A stretch of 64,000 bases of DNA from Salibacterium lacus (GTDB taxonomy: Bacteria > Bacillota > Bacilli > Bacillales > Marinococcaceae), in assembly GCF_042684865.1 (NCBI RefSeq), contig NZ_JBHUML010000002.1, positions 558,001 to 622,000 of the forward strand. Direction: 5' to 3'. Position numbers and translations under genes: made by a program. Positions 42,434-50,628 of this stretch are shown here, one piece after another (the first letter of the stretch is position 1; the number at the start of each line of letters is the position of its first letter). Below the pieces are notes generated by a model. That model saw nothing but the letters and a program-made list of their open reading frames with translations. It had not been told where the DNA came from and searched no databases.

Positions 42434-43966
42434 TTAGTCAAAAAATCCATTATCCGTCAAGTAGTCTCTTGCAACAATGCTTGGATCTGCGTCATTATAA
42501 TCGACCTTATAATTCATCTGCTGCATTTCTTCATTCGTGATTTCACCTGAGAGCTGGTTTAAAACAGCCTCGATTTCAGGGTGCGATTCCAGTGTGTTCT
42601 GTTTCATGAGCGGAGCACCCTGGTAGGGTGGAAACAGATTTTTGTCGTCTTCCAGCACCCGGAGATTATATTCCACGATATCGGCACTGGTGAAATAGGC
42701 GTCAATGAAATCCACTTCTCCTTCCTCCACCGCACGGGCTCGCAGTCCTGCGTCCATCGTCTCCACATTCTCAAACTTTAATCCGTACACATCCTGAATG
42801 CCGGGATACCCATCCTGGCGGTCGGCAAACTCAAACGTAAATCCGGCCGTTAATTCATCGGTGTACGGCTCCATGTCGGAAATCGTTTCAATCCCGAGGT
42901 CCCGGGCCTGCTGTTCTCTCATGGCCAGAGCATAGGTATTATTAAACTGCATCGGTTCCAGATACGCCATATTGTACTCTTCTGCCATGCCTTGGGCCGC
43001 CTCTTGGTATACTTCTTCCTCCGTACTACCTGAAGAAGGGGATTCATCCAGCAGAGCGGCCATAGCCGTGCCGGTGAATTCAGGATATATATCAATCTCA
43101 TCCACCTGCAGCGCATTAAAAGCAGCATCAGTGCTCCCAAAACCGGACTGCACCTTCACATTCATATCTGTCTCATTTTCAATCAAGTGATGGTACATGT
43201 TGGCGATAATTTCCGGTTCCGCCCCCAATTTACCTCCTATAACAAGATCAGGCTTTTGATTGAAGGAAAAAAGCGGCGCAGCCACCACAAGAAGAGCAGC
43301 GCCGAGCACAGCAGCAACCGGTGTTAACGCTTTTCCCTGAGACGTTTTTTCCGTCACACGTAGTATAAAATCAAAAAACAGGGCAAGCAGCGCAGCCGGA
43401 ACAGCTCCCAGCAGAATATAGGCATTATCCGCCCGGTCGATTCCGGTCATGATGAAATCACCGAGTCCGCCCGCACTGATAAGCGCGGCCAGGGTCGCGG
43501 TTCCCACAATAAGTACCATGGATGTCCGGATCCCTGCCATAATAACCGGTATTGCCATCGGAAGCTCTACTTTGCGCAGGCGTCGAAGCGAAGACATCCC
43601 CATGCCGGTAGCGGCTTCTTTAATCGCCGGGTCGACTTCGCTGATGCCGGTGTACGTGTTACGCAGAATAGGAAGGAGTGCATAAGCTGTAAGAGCAACA
43701 ACAGCCGGAAATGTACCGATTTTATTGAGAATAAGAATCATAAACCCGAGCAGGGCCAGACTTGGAATCGTCTGCAGCACTGCTGCTGCTCCAATAACCG
43801 GCTCTGCCGCTTTCTTTTTTCTCGAAAGATAAATCCCAAGTGGAACCGATATGAAAACAGCGCACAGCAGCGCCAGAAGTGACATATGTATGTGCTCCCA
43901 GAGCAGTGTCCAGAACATATTCTGCCGGTCCTGAAAAAGATCCAGCATTTCCTGGAGAATTCCCAT
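42434..43966 (-). CDS. opuFB: Osmoprotectant ABC transporter, fused permease and substrate-binding protein (OpuFB-type)
   Basis: 510 residues. The first ~215 are a permease with about six helices and the EAA loop A-A-T-G-M-G-M-S-S-L-R-R-L-R-K-V-E-L-P. After another helix, from ~235 on, comes an OpuAC/OpuBC-like ligand-binding domain (DLVIGGKLGAEPEIIANMYHHL). Fusion of permease and binding protein in one chain is the OpuF arrangement described in Bacillus. It imports compatible solutes such as glycine betaine under high salt. It starts immediately after the ATPase gene stop. Confidence 0.88.
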   Translation of the reverse strand: MGILQEMLDLFQDRQNMFWTLLWEHIHMSLLALLCAVFISVPLGIYLSRKKKAAEPVIGAAAVLQTIPSLALLGFMILILNKIGTFPAVVALTAYALLPILRNTYTGISEVDPAIKEAATGMGMSSLRRLRKVELPMAIPVIMAGIRTSMVLIVGTATLAALISAGGLGDFIMTGIDRADNAYILLGAVPAALLALFFDFILRVTEKTSQGKALTPVAAVLGAALLVVAAPLFSFNQKPDLVIGGKLGAEPEIIANMYHHLIENETDMNVKVQSGFGSTDAAFNALQVDEIDIYPEFTGTAMAALLDESPSSGSTEEEVYQEAAQGMAEEYNMAYLEPMQFNNTYALAMREQQARDLGIETISDMEPYTDELTAGFTFEFADRQDGYPGIQDVYGLKFENVETMDAGLRARAVEEGEVDFIDAYFTSADIVEYNLRVLEDDKNLFPPYQGAPLMKQNTLESHPEIEAVLNQLSGEITNEEMQQMNYKVDYNDADPSIVARDYLTDNGFFD

Positions 43967-45031
43967 CTATACGGACTCCTTTCCTGATTCAATATGAAAC
44001 TGCTGCATGTAGCGGACAATATCCTTATAGCTCAGCACACCGATCAGTTTTCCATTTTCAATCACCGGCAGCGCATCGACATCGGTCTTCTCGAAGTACT
44101 CTATCGCTTTTTTCAACACCGTCTCCGGGGACACTGTGATGGAGTGATCTTCTATTTTTCCTTCTCTGCTGCGTCCGAGAAATTGGTGATCGCTGTCGAA
44201 AATATAAAGCGGAGCCGGATATAGAGGAATGTTCGGAAGATCGGACACATTGGCGCTGTGTTCGCTCTCTGGATTCATCATCTTTTTGACAGGTGCGTCC
44301 CACTCATTGGTCCGGTCTCCAATGAAATCCTGAACAAAGTCATTGGCGGGATGATGAGTGAGTTCATGCGGCGTGCCGGTCTGGATGATCCGGCCCGTTT
44401 CCATCAGGCAGATACGGTCCCCGATGGCAAGAGCCTCATCCATATCGTGAGTGACAAAAACGATTGTTTTTTGAATCCGCGACTGCAATTCCTTCACGTC
44501 TTTTTGCAGCTGTTCTCTTGTGATGGGATCGAGCGCGCTGAATGGCTCGTCCATAATCAGAATATCAGGGTCCGCCGCAAGCGCCCGGACGACCCCGACA
44601 CGCTGCTGCTGTCCGCCGGATAGTTCTTTTGGCATCCGGCGCCTGTACACAGATGGATCAAGCTCCACCATGTTCATCAGCTCATCCACCCGCTCGGAAA
44701 TCTGATTTTTGCTCCATTTACGCATTTCCGGTACCACAGCGATATTTTCTTCAATCGTCATCGTCGGAAATAACGCAATCTGCTGCAGCACATACCCAAT
44801 ATTCCAGCGCAGTTCCTGGAGGTTCCAATCCTTTAACTCGACTCCCTCGATGTGGAGTGTACCCGATGACGGTTCTATCAGTCGGTTGATCATTTTCAGG
44901 GTCGTTGTTTTCCCGCATCCACTGGGGCCAATCAAAACAAACAGCTCCCCCTTTTTTATTTCAGCCGTGAAATCATCAACAGCTTTTGTTCCATCCGGAA
45001 AAGATTTTGTAATGTTTTCAAATGTAATCAT
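43967..45031 (-). CDS. opuFA: Osmoprotectant ABC transporter ATP-binding protein (OpuFA-type)
   Basis: 354 residues. Walker A GPSGCGKTTT, Q-loop, signature LSGGQQQRVGVVRALAADPDILIMDEPFSALDPITR, and H-loop F-V-T-H-D-M-D-E-A. The C-terminal ~60 residues form a CBS-type segment (DVDALPVIENGKLIGVLSYKDIVRYM), the part thought to sense ionic strength or cyclic-di-AMP in OpuA/OpuC ATPases. The fused permease/binding protein follows directly. Ribosome site GAGGGGAA. Confidence 0.9.
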   Translation of the reverse strand: MITFENITKSFPDGTKAVDDFTAEIKKGELFVLIGPSGCGKTTTLKMINRLIEPSSGTLHIEGVELKDWNLQELRWNIGYVLQQIALFPTMTIEENIAVVPEMRKWSKNQISERVDELMNMVELDPSVYRRRMPKELSGGQQQRVGVVRALAADPDILIMDEPFSALDPITREQLQKDVKELQSRIQKTIVFVTHDMDEALAIGDRICLMETGRIIQTGTPHELTHHPANDFVQDFIGDRTNEWDAPVKKMMNPESEHSANVSDLPNIPLYPAPLYIFDSDHQFLGRSREGKIEDHSITVSPETVLKKAIEYFEKTDVDALPVIENGKLIGVLSYKDIVRYMQQFHIESGKESV

Positions 45032-45066
45032 CGTACCGTTCCCCTCTTATCATCAATAAGTAATCT

Positions 45067-45086
45067 GTGATACCTGTTCATATCAC
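45067..45086 (-). promoter_or_regulatory. Candidate operator upstream of opuFA
   Basis: Inverted repeat GTGATA-N8-TATCAC, 36 bases upstream of the ATG. It may bind a GbsR/OpcR-type regulator; identity is unknown. Confidence 0.35.
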
Positions 45087-45111
45087 ATTTCTGGACTTTT
45101 TAAACCCGCTG

Positions 45112-45147
45112 CCGGAAAGGCAGGTGTAATACAGGGCTCCTTTCCGG
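45112..45147 (-). terminator. Terminator of ypwA
   Basis: CCGGAAAGG (45112-45120) pairs with CCTTTCCGG (45139-45147) just downstream of the ypwA stop on the minus strand; T-tract weak. Confidence 0.55.
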
Positions 45148-45157
45148 AAGCTCATGC

Positions 45158-46672
45158 TTACAGCGAATACAGGCTGCGGTATTTTGTTTCCAGGTAATCA
45201 AGCAGGTAATCCGGATTAATGGATTCACCTGTTGCCTCTTTTATAATTTCCGCGGGTGTTTTGCTTTTTCCGTGTTGGTGTACATGGTTTGTCATCCACT
45301 GTTTAACCGGAGCGGGATCTCCTTCACGCAGATGTGTGTCAAAGTCAGCAATATCACTGCGGACAGCGTAATAAAACTGAGCGGCATACATATAGCCGAG
45401 CGCATAGGAAGGAAAATAACCAAAAGCACCAAAGGACCAGTGTACATCCTGCAGCACCCCGCTGCTGTGATCCGGGGGCGTGATACCGAGATATTTCTGC
45501 ATCTTTTCGTTCCAGATCTCCGGCAGATCCTTCACTTCAATGTCGCCGTTTATCAACTGTTTTTCTATTTCATAACGAAGCATAATGTGGAGCGTATACG
45601 TGAGTTCATCAGCTTCGATTCGAATAAGGGAAGGTCCTGCAGTATTAACCGCACGATAAAATTCATCCAGTGTCACATTATCAAATGCATGGCCCGCTTC
45701 TTCCCGGAGCATCTCAAAGTTATTTTCCCAGAAAGCTTTGGAACGGCCGACCATGTTTTCCCAGAATAAAGACTGCGATTCATGAATCCCCATGGAAGCT
45801 CCATCACTGAGTACGGTGGACTTCCATTCCTGCGGAAGATTCTGCTCATATAAAGCATGACCGCCTTCATGAATGGTGCCAAAAAGCGCGGTTCTAAAAT
45901 CCCTTTCATCATAGCTTGTCGTCACACGGACGTCTGAAGGATTCAGGCCGAGAGCAAACGGATGGGCCGTTTCATCGAGCCGGCCTGCTTCAAAGTCATA
46001 CGTCATCTGCCTCAGGATGTTACTGCTGACCGCCGTCTGTTTCTCTTTGGAAAACGGTTCAAACAGAAAGGAGGTGTCCGGTTTAACGGGCGAAGCAGCA
46101 ACCTCATCCACAAGCGGCTGCAGCCGTTTATGCAGGCGGCTGAACACATCATCCAGCACCTCTGTTGTCATATCCGGTTCATAATCTACCAGAAGAGCAT
46201 CATAGGGGTGTTTCTCGTATCCCCAGTATTCGGCAAACCTCCGGCTGAAATCCACCAGTTTTTCAAGATACGGACGAAGCATCTCAAAATCATTGGCTTC
46301 TTTTGCTTTTTCCCATACTGCTTCAGATTTCGCTGTTAAAATGCTGTATTCCTGATACTCCTCCGACGGAATCTGGACGGAACGGTCATACTGTTTTTTC
46401 AGTTCCTCCGCAGCTTTGCGGATCCAGGGCGTTACGTCTTCCTCTTTACAGGCCAGAATATGTTCGAGAAAATACGCGGTTTTATCAGAAGTCGTTAATT
46501 GAAAAAGTTCCGTCGACAGTCTGCCGACGGCTTCTGCGCGGTCGTCTGCCCCTTTATCCGGGATTTTTGTTCTTGCATCCCATTCCATCAGGCCGAGAGC
46601 CTGTTCATAAGCATTCATTGTATACATATGTTCAAGAAACTGCTGTTCGAGTTGATTATTGGTTTGACTCAT
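45158..46672 (-). CDS. ypwA: M32-family metallocarboxypeptidase
   Basis: 504 residues from ATG 46672 (AAGGAGCC upstream); B. subtilis YpwA has about 500. The zinc motif HEGGH is at residues 268-272 with GIHESQSLFWENMVGR downstream supplying the third ligand, and DVRVTTSYDERDFRTALF before it is the family hallmark. It removes C-terminal amino acids from peptides in the cytoplasm, acting in peptide turnover. A frame extension to 46735 has no ribosome site. Confidence 0.93.
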   Translation of the reverse strand: MSQTNNQLEQQFLEHMYTMNAYEQALGLMEWDARTKIPDKGADDRAEAVGRLSTELFQLTTSDKTAYFLEHILACKEEDVTPWIRKAAEELKKQYDRSVQIPSEEYQEYSILTAKSEAVWEKAKEANDFEMLRPYLEKLVDFSRRFAEYWGYEKHPYDALLVDYEPDMTTEVLDDVFSRLHKRLQPLVDEVAASPVKPDTSFLFEPFSKEKQTAVSSNILRQMTYDFEAGRLDETAHPFALGLNPSDVRVTTSYDERDFRTALFGTIHEGGHALYEQNLPQEWKSTVLSDGASMGIHESQSLFWENMVGRSKAFWENNFEMLREEAGHAFDNVTLDEFYRAVNTAGPSLIRIEADELTYTLHIMLRYEIEKQLINGDIEVKDLPEIWNEKMQKYLGITPPDHSSGVLQDVHWSFGAFGYFPSYALGYMYAAQFYYAVRSDIADFDTHLREGDPAPVKQWMTNHVHQHGKSKTPAEIIKEATGESINPDYLLDYLETKYRSLYSL

Positions 46673-46792
46673 TATTCCATGGCTCCTTTTTCCTCGTGTT
46701 ACGGTAAGCGTATCATAAACGTCTGTCGTTATCATTTTTGAAAGTCCGCGGATTCCGTGTTATAACAGACAAGGAAAGGGAGGAGATATGTA

Positions 46793-47098
46793 GTGGCCTC
46801 ATTTACTGTAAAAAAAGAAGCAGCCCGGTTGTACAAACAGGAAATGGAACTTGCAGAAGGGGATTATATACGGCTCTTTGTGAGGGTTGGAGGCGTAGGG
46901 TCCGGAGGTTACTCCATGGGAGTGGCAAAAGAAAAACCTGAAGCAGGATCCGATGTGCTTCAGGCAGATGGCATTTATTTTTTTGTGAACCCGCAGGATC
47001 AATGGTATATGAACGGAATGGTGGTATCCTATGATCCACAGATTGATTTACTGATATTTGAAAATCCCAATATACAGGATGTTACCAATCCGCGTTGA
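46793..47098 (+). CDS. yneR: HesB/IscA-fold protein, YneR-like, without cluster cysteines
   Basis: 101 residues from a GTG behind GGGAGGAGA. FTVKKEAARLYKQEMELAEG followed by Y-I-R-L-F-V-R-V-G-G-V-G-S-G-G-Y-S-M-G-V-A and a beta-strand end match the HesB-like YneR group. True IscA proteins carry three cysteines; this one has none, so it cannot bind an iron-sulfur cluster in the usual way. It is the third HesB-fold protein in the window, but unlike the two near 58-59 kb it has no in-frame UGA. Function unknown. Confidence 0.75.
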   Translation: MASFTVKKEAARLYKQEMELAEGDYIRLFVRVGGVGSGGYSMGVAKEKPEAGSDVLQADGIYFFVNPQDQWYMNGMVVSYDPQIDLLIFENPNIQDVTNPR

Positions 47099-47100
47099 CA

Positions 47101-47292
47101 TCAAGACCATCTTCGGTACAGGTGATAATCCCAAGCTCGGTCAAGCTGTTTTTTCGCCTGGTTGATGGCCTGTTCCTTCGGTTCAGGCGATGCAGGTTCT
47201 TCCGGAACGTTCAACATTTTTTCCGCGTTTCCGATTGCCTGTTCAATCTTCAATAACGTTTGCAGGTCCTCTGCGTTCTGAATATAATGCAA
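47101..47292 (-). CDS. Hypothetical small helical protein
   Basis: 63 residues from TTG 47292 behind GGGAGGGG. Helical heptad-like pattern (LQTLLKIEQAIGNAEKML), a Pro-rich turn, then a second helix (QAINQAKKQLDRAWDYHLYRR). Not recognised. It lies tail to tail with the YneR-like gene, whose stop is 2 bases away. Confidence 0.6.
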   Translation of the reverse strand: MHYIQNAEDLQTLLKIEQAIGNAEKMLNVPEEPASPEPKEQAINQAKKQLDRAWDYHLYRRWS

Positions 47293-47354
47293 ACCTTTTC
47301 CCCTCCCTGAAACATACTACTCTATAAGCATATACAGCAAAGGGGTCCATTATG

Positions 47355-48494
47355 CTATTTTTTTGGCGGACGCTGTCCCCAGAATTGATAATAATCGGTC
47401 TTGATTTTCCCGTTATACAGCTTCCTCTTTTTTGTGGCACTGCTTCCGTAAAAGCTTTCAAAGGCTTCGTTGGAGGTAAGAATGTAAACAGACCATGTAT
47501 CAAGTGGACGAAATACTCGTCCAATGTCTTCGTATAAAGCTTCCACTTCTTCCTTGCCGCTGAGGCGTTCTCCGTACGGCGGGTTGGATACAAGACAGCC
47601 GTACGGTTTGTCCGCTGTGAAGTCAACAGCCTGCATCTGTTTGAAATTCACTACCCCGTAAAGTCCTGCCTCCATGGCATTTTCGCGGGCCAAGTCCACA
47701 ATACGATGGTCAATGTCCGACCCTTGTATATCAAGCGGCTGATCATAATCTGCTTTGTCTTCAGCCTCTTCCCTTGCCTCTTTCCACATGTCCACTCCAA
47801 GCCACTGCCAGGACTCAGCGGCAAATTCCCGGTTGAATCCGGGGGCAATCTGCTGGCCGATCAACGCGGCTTCAATCGGTATCGTTCCCGATCCGCAAAA
47901 AGGGTCGGCAAACGGACGATCCGGATGCCAGTTCGTCAGCATCACAAGCGATGCCGCCAGTGTCTCCTTCAGCGGAGCGGTATTCTGGACACTGCGGTAA
48001 CCGCGTTTATGCAGACCTGCTCCGGACGTGTCGATGGTAAGGGTGACGGTGTCTTTGTGGAGCGCAGTTTCTATTTTGTATAAGCCTCCGTTTTCGGGAA
48101 ACCACTCTTTTTGATATGTTTGCTTCAGCCGTTCGACGACAGCTTTTTTGACGATGGACTGACAATCAGGCACACTGTATAGCGTTGATTTTACCGAACG
48201 GCCGACCACCGGGAATTCCGCATTTGCCGGAAGAAGGGTTTCCCATGGTACGGCTTTTGTTTTTTCAAACAGTTCATCAAACGACACGGCGGTAAACTCG
48301 GCAGCTTTGAGTTTCACCCGGTCCGCTGTCCGAAGCCACATGTTTGTTCTTGCTATCGCCTGGGGTGGAGCCTGAAATTCAATCCGGCCGTTCTCTACCT
48401 GAACATCGGTATAGCCGAGTGCTTTAACTTCCTGGGCAACCAGGGATTCCAGACCCATCGTTGCGGTTGCTATTAAGGTGACGTATTCACTCAT
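47355..48494 (-). CDS. ypsC: THUMP-domain RNA (guanine-N2) methyltransferase, YpsC/RlmL-like
   Basis: 379 residues. N-terminal ferredoxin-like and THUMP region (L-A-Q-E-V-K-A-L-G-Y to ~165) for RNA binding, then a class I methyltransferase with ADPFCGSGTIPIEAALI (SAM motif X/I) and the catalytic LVSNPPYGERL at about 300-310. It methylates 23S rRNA, probably G2445-equivalent. It lies directly downstream of rnpB as in B. subtilis. ATG 48494; GAGGAGCAGATGCA upstream. Confidence 0.9.
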   Translation of the reverse strand: MSEYVTLIATATMGLESLVAQEVKALGYTDVQVENGRIEFQAPPQAIARTNMWLRTADRVKLKAAEFTAVSFDELFEKTKAVPWETLLPANAEFPVVGRSVKSTLYSVPDCQSIVKKAVVERLKQTYQKEWFPENGGLYKIETALHKDTVTLTIDTSGAGLHKRGYRSVQNTAPLKETLAASLVMLTNWHPDRPFADPFCGSGTIPIEAALIGQQIAPGFNREFAAESWQWLGVDMWKEAREEAEDKADYDQPLDIQGSDIDHRIVDLARENAMEAGLYGVVNFKQMQAVDFTADKPYGCLVSNPPYGERLSGKEEVEALYEDIGRVFRPLDTWSVYILTSNEAFESFYGSSATKKRKLYNGKIKTDYYQFWGQRPPKK

Positions 48495-48558
48495 TGCATC
48501 TGCTCCTCTATTTTACGGCTTTTCCCATCTCGTTTTTTATTTCCTTTTATAAAGAAAA

Positions 48559-48577
48559 AACCCCTGTAAAAGGGGTT
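48559..48577 (-). terminator. rnpB terminator
   Basis: On the minus strand AACCCC, a 7-base loop, GGGGTT and then a run of T. Confidence 0.85.
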
Positions 48578-48579
48578 GA

Positions 48580-49004
48580 CCGATGCCGTGACATTCATAT
48601 AAGCCATGTTCTGTTCCGTTGTGCTTCCGGCGGTTATTCACCTCGCACTCCGGCTGCAGTCATCTATCTGCAGAGACATGATCTCTGCCCTTTCTTTCCG
48701 TTGATTTCCTTCCGAAAGGTTCCCCTACCAACATTTGGGTTTCCCGCTCGAGGGGTTTACCGCGTTCCACTCTGTTTGTTTCCAAACAGACTACGTCACT
48801 GTGGCACTTTAAAGGTATTACGGCCATATCCAGGCAGGACACAGGCCGGTTCCCCGCCATCGATCCGGGCACCGCCGGACCGTCCCGGCTTATTGTTTCG
48901 CCGGGCACGAACACTACAGCCGTCTCAGGCTGTGCGAGCATGGACTTTCCTCTACGCAATGCAGCGCAGCGACTGCCTGAATGTCAGCAGCATCATTTTA
49001 CGGC
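48580..49004 (-). ncRNA. rnpB: RNase P RNA (type B)
   Basis: On the minus strand I recognise the near-invariant blocks of Bacillus-type RNase P RNA in order: GAGGAAAGTCCATGCTCGCA, then AGTGCCACAGTGACG, GTGGAACGCGGTAAACCCC, CTCGAGCGGGAAACCCAAAT, GTTGGTAGGGGAACC, AGATAGATGACTGC, and ACATGGCTTA near the 3' end. Terminal GACATTC and GAATGTC pair as helix P1. The RNA is the catalytic part of RNase P, which trims the 5' ends of tRNA precursors. Exact ends are estimated from the promoter and the terminator, to about 5-10 bases. Location between gpsB/RNase H and ypsC agrees with B. subtilis. Confidence 0.95.
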
Positions 49005-49010
49005 ACAATT

Positions 49011-49039
49011 ATTATATCCTTTTGAGTCCGGTTTGACAA
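49011..49039 (-). promoter_or_regulatory. rnpB promoter
   Basis: On the minus strand TTGTCA, a 17-base spacer and TATAAT, giving a start near 49004. Confidence 0.8.
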
Positions 49040-49056
49040 GCCCATATCAGTAAAAT

Positions 49057-49458
49057 TCAGAAGGAACTTTTGTTCATCCTTACCGCTTTTTTCGACAGCT
49101 GGTCAGCGGTGCGGTTACGGGTGGACGGAATCCATTTGACAAAGCAGAGGCTGCACTGCTCAAGCAGCTCCAGCACTTCTGCCAGCAGTGGTTTATAAAG
49201 CGGATGCCTGGTGTGCTGTTTTTCCACTGCTTCATCCACGAGCTGGGAATCTGTATGAATCGATACACCAGCCCATTCTCTTTCCACACATATTTTCAAA
49301 GCTTCCCGTAATGCGGCAAACTCGGCTTCGTGATTGGTCATTGTTTCAAGCGGCAGGGTGTGATGCTCGCTTTCTTCTCCCGGACGTACAATAAAAATAC
49401 CGGCGCCGGCCGGACCGGGATTTCCTGCACTGGCGCCATCAATGAACAGTTTGATCAA
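49057..49458 (-). CDS. RNase HI-like protein
   Basis: 133 residues. LFIDGASAGNPGPAGAG holds the first catalytic Asp, N-H-E-A-E-F-A-A-L the Glu, I-H-T-D-S-Q-L-V the second Asp, and R-T-A-D-Q-L-S the last Asp, so the full D-E-D-D set of RNase HI is present. It would cut RNA in RNA-DNA hybrids. B. subtilis carries similar proteins (YpdQ, YpeP); I cannot say which is the orthologue. Confidence 0.88.
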   Translation of the reverse strand: MIKLFIDGASAGNPGPAGAGIFIVRPGEESEHHTLPLETMTNHEAEFAALREALKICVEREWAGVSIHTDSQLVDEAVEKQHTRHPLYKPLLAEVLELLEQCSLCFVKWIPSTRNRTADQLSKKAVRMNKSSF

Positions 49459-49479
49459 ATCTGATCCCCCGCCGCTTCA

Positions 49480-49803
49480 TTATTCATATGATTTTTTTCC
49501 GAATACCTCTTTTTCAAGATTGGAAAGACGCTTTAAAATATCATAATTTGTACCGCCGGTCTGAGCCATTCCCTGAGCAGGTGCTTCTTCCTGGGACTGA
49601 CTGTTAGCCCGTGTTTCACGGCTGGAACCGGCCCGGGCCTGTTCCAGCTGCTGCTCCAGGTCCCGCACCCGTTGTTCGTACGCTTCATAATCCTGAATAA
49701 CGGTGTCAAGAAACTGATCCACTTCGTCTTTATTATAGCCCTTCATGCTGCTTTTAAAATCCTGATCCAAAATATCTTTTCCTGTTAATTGTATATTATT
49801 CAT
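49480..49803 (-). CDS. gpsB: Cell-division regulator GpsB
   Basis: 107 residues from ATG 49803 (GTGAAGGATA upstream). The N-terminal DivIVA-like membrane-binding domain (TGKDILDQDFKSSMKGYNKD and EVDQFLDTVIQDYEAYEQR) is followed by a coiled coil, a disordered linker and a C-terminal L-K-R-L-S-N-L-E-K-E-V-F-G helix that mediates trimerisation. GpsB shuttles penicillin-binding protein 1 between septum and side wall. Gene order next to ypsA matches B. subtilis. Confidence 0.94.
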   Translation of the reverse strand: MNNIQLTGKDILDQDFKSSMKGYNKDEVDQFLDTVIQDYEAYEQRVRDLEQQLEQARAGSSRETRANSQSQEEAPAQGMAQTGGTNYDILKRLSNLEKEVFGKKSYE

Positions 49804-49899
49804 TATATCCTTCACCCCGAATACCATAGCATTTTGATAGAAGTTGATATTCTACATTTTTTCAAACCTTCACTGAAAAGTCAATTTTCATTCGTTTTA

Positions 49900-50463
49900 C
49901 TATTCCATGTCATCAGACATCCGCAGCATTTCTTCTTCCACCGTCTGCTGCAGATCATCCGGAGTGATGCGGTACACAGGATAATGTCCGGAGGCCGCTT
50001 TACGTTCTGCCGCGTCCAGGTAATATTCCGGGCTGCCCGGCTGTTCTTCTGTGTATAACACGAGCAGTGCATCGGTTTTCATAATGATAAAGTCGTTTTT
50101 GGCGCGGAGCTGTCCGGGATTTTCATATTCTTTTTTCGAAACGGCTTCGGCGTAGTCCGCCTTGGCGATGATTTTTTGATACCGCTCCCGGGCGTGGTCG
50201 GGCCAGATGCTGTCCTGATGAAGAAACGGCGGCAGGACGGCCAGGCGGATATTCAGCCCTTCTTCTTTCAACTCAATCACCACTTCCGCTGTCCACTGTT
50301 CCACCCCGGGCTGACCGGATACCACCACCCATTCCAGCCCTTCTTCCAGAAACCCGCCGATTTTTGCCTGTATGGTTTTCTTTATATAGGTGATTTCCTC
50401 AGCATCCGGGCTGAAAATCCCGAGTTCACGTGGTTTATACCCGCTTACCGCAAGCACTTTCAT
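49900..50463 (-). CDS. ypsA: YpsA, SLOG-superfamily protein (DUF1273)
   Basis: 187 residues, near the family's usual 180. L-A-V-S-G-Y-K-P-R-E-L-G-I-F at the start and W-V-V-S-G-Q-P-G-V-E-Q-W-T-A-E-V around residue 60 are the nucleotide-binding loops, with P-F-L-H-Q-D-S-I-W-P after. YpsA influences cell division in B. subtilis and staphylococci and probably binds a nucleotide such as an NAD- or ADP-ribose-like ligand. It is 96 bases upstream of gpsB, its usual partner. Confidence 0.92.
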   Translation of the reverse strand: MKVLAVSGYKPRELGIFSPDAEEITYIKKTIQAKIGGFLEEGLEWVVVSGQPGVEQWTAEVVIELKEEGLNIRLAVLPPFLHQDSIWPDHARERYQKIIAKADYAEAVSKKEYENPGQLRAKNDFIIMKTDALLVLYTEEQPGSPEYYLDAAERKAASGHYPVYRITPDDLQQTVEEEMLRMSDDME

Positions 50464-50628
50464 CCTTATTTCCCTCCGTTTTTTTCACCCTGCCCCGGCG
50501 GAATGTTTTCTTTTTCGACAATACCTTTCATCGTGGACGGAGTAAAGAGTAAGCCGCATTGTCCAAAAATGCGGATTCAGCACGGATGACAGAGGTTTAT
50601 GCGCTTGCCCGGGAAATAATCAAATGAA

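Noticed and set aside
49011..49056. Possible extra small gene upstream of rnpB.
   Set aside because: The space is explained by the rnpB promoter (TTGTCA-N17-TATAAT).
50470..50620. Short minus-strand frames (21-24 codons) between mrfB and ypsA.
   Set aside because: No ribosome site, basic random-looking composition and no conserved pattern.
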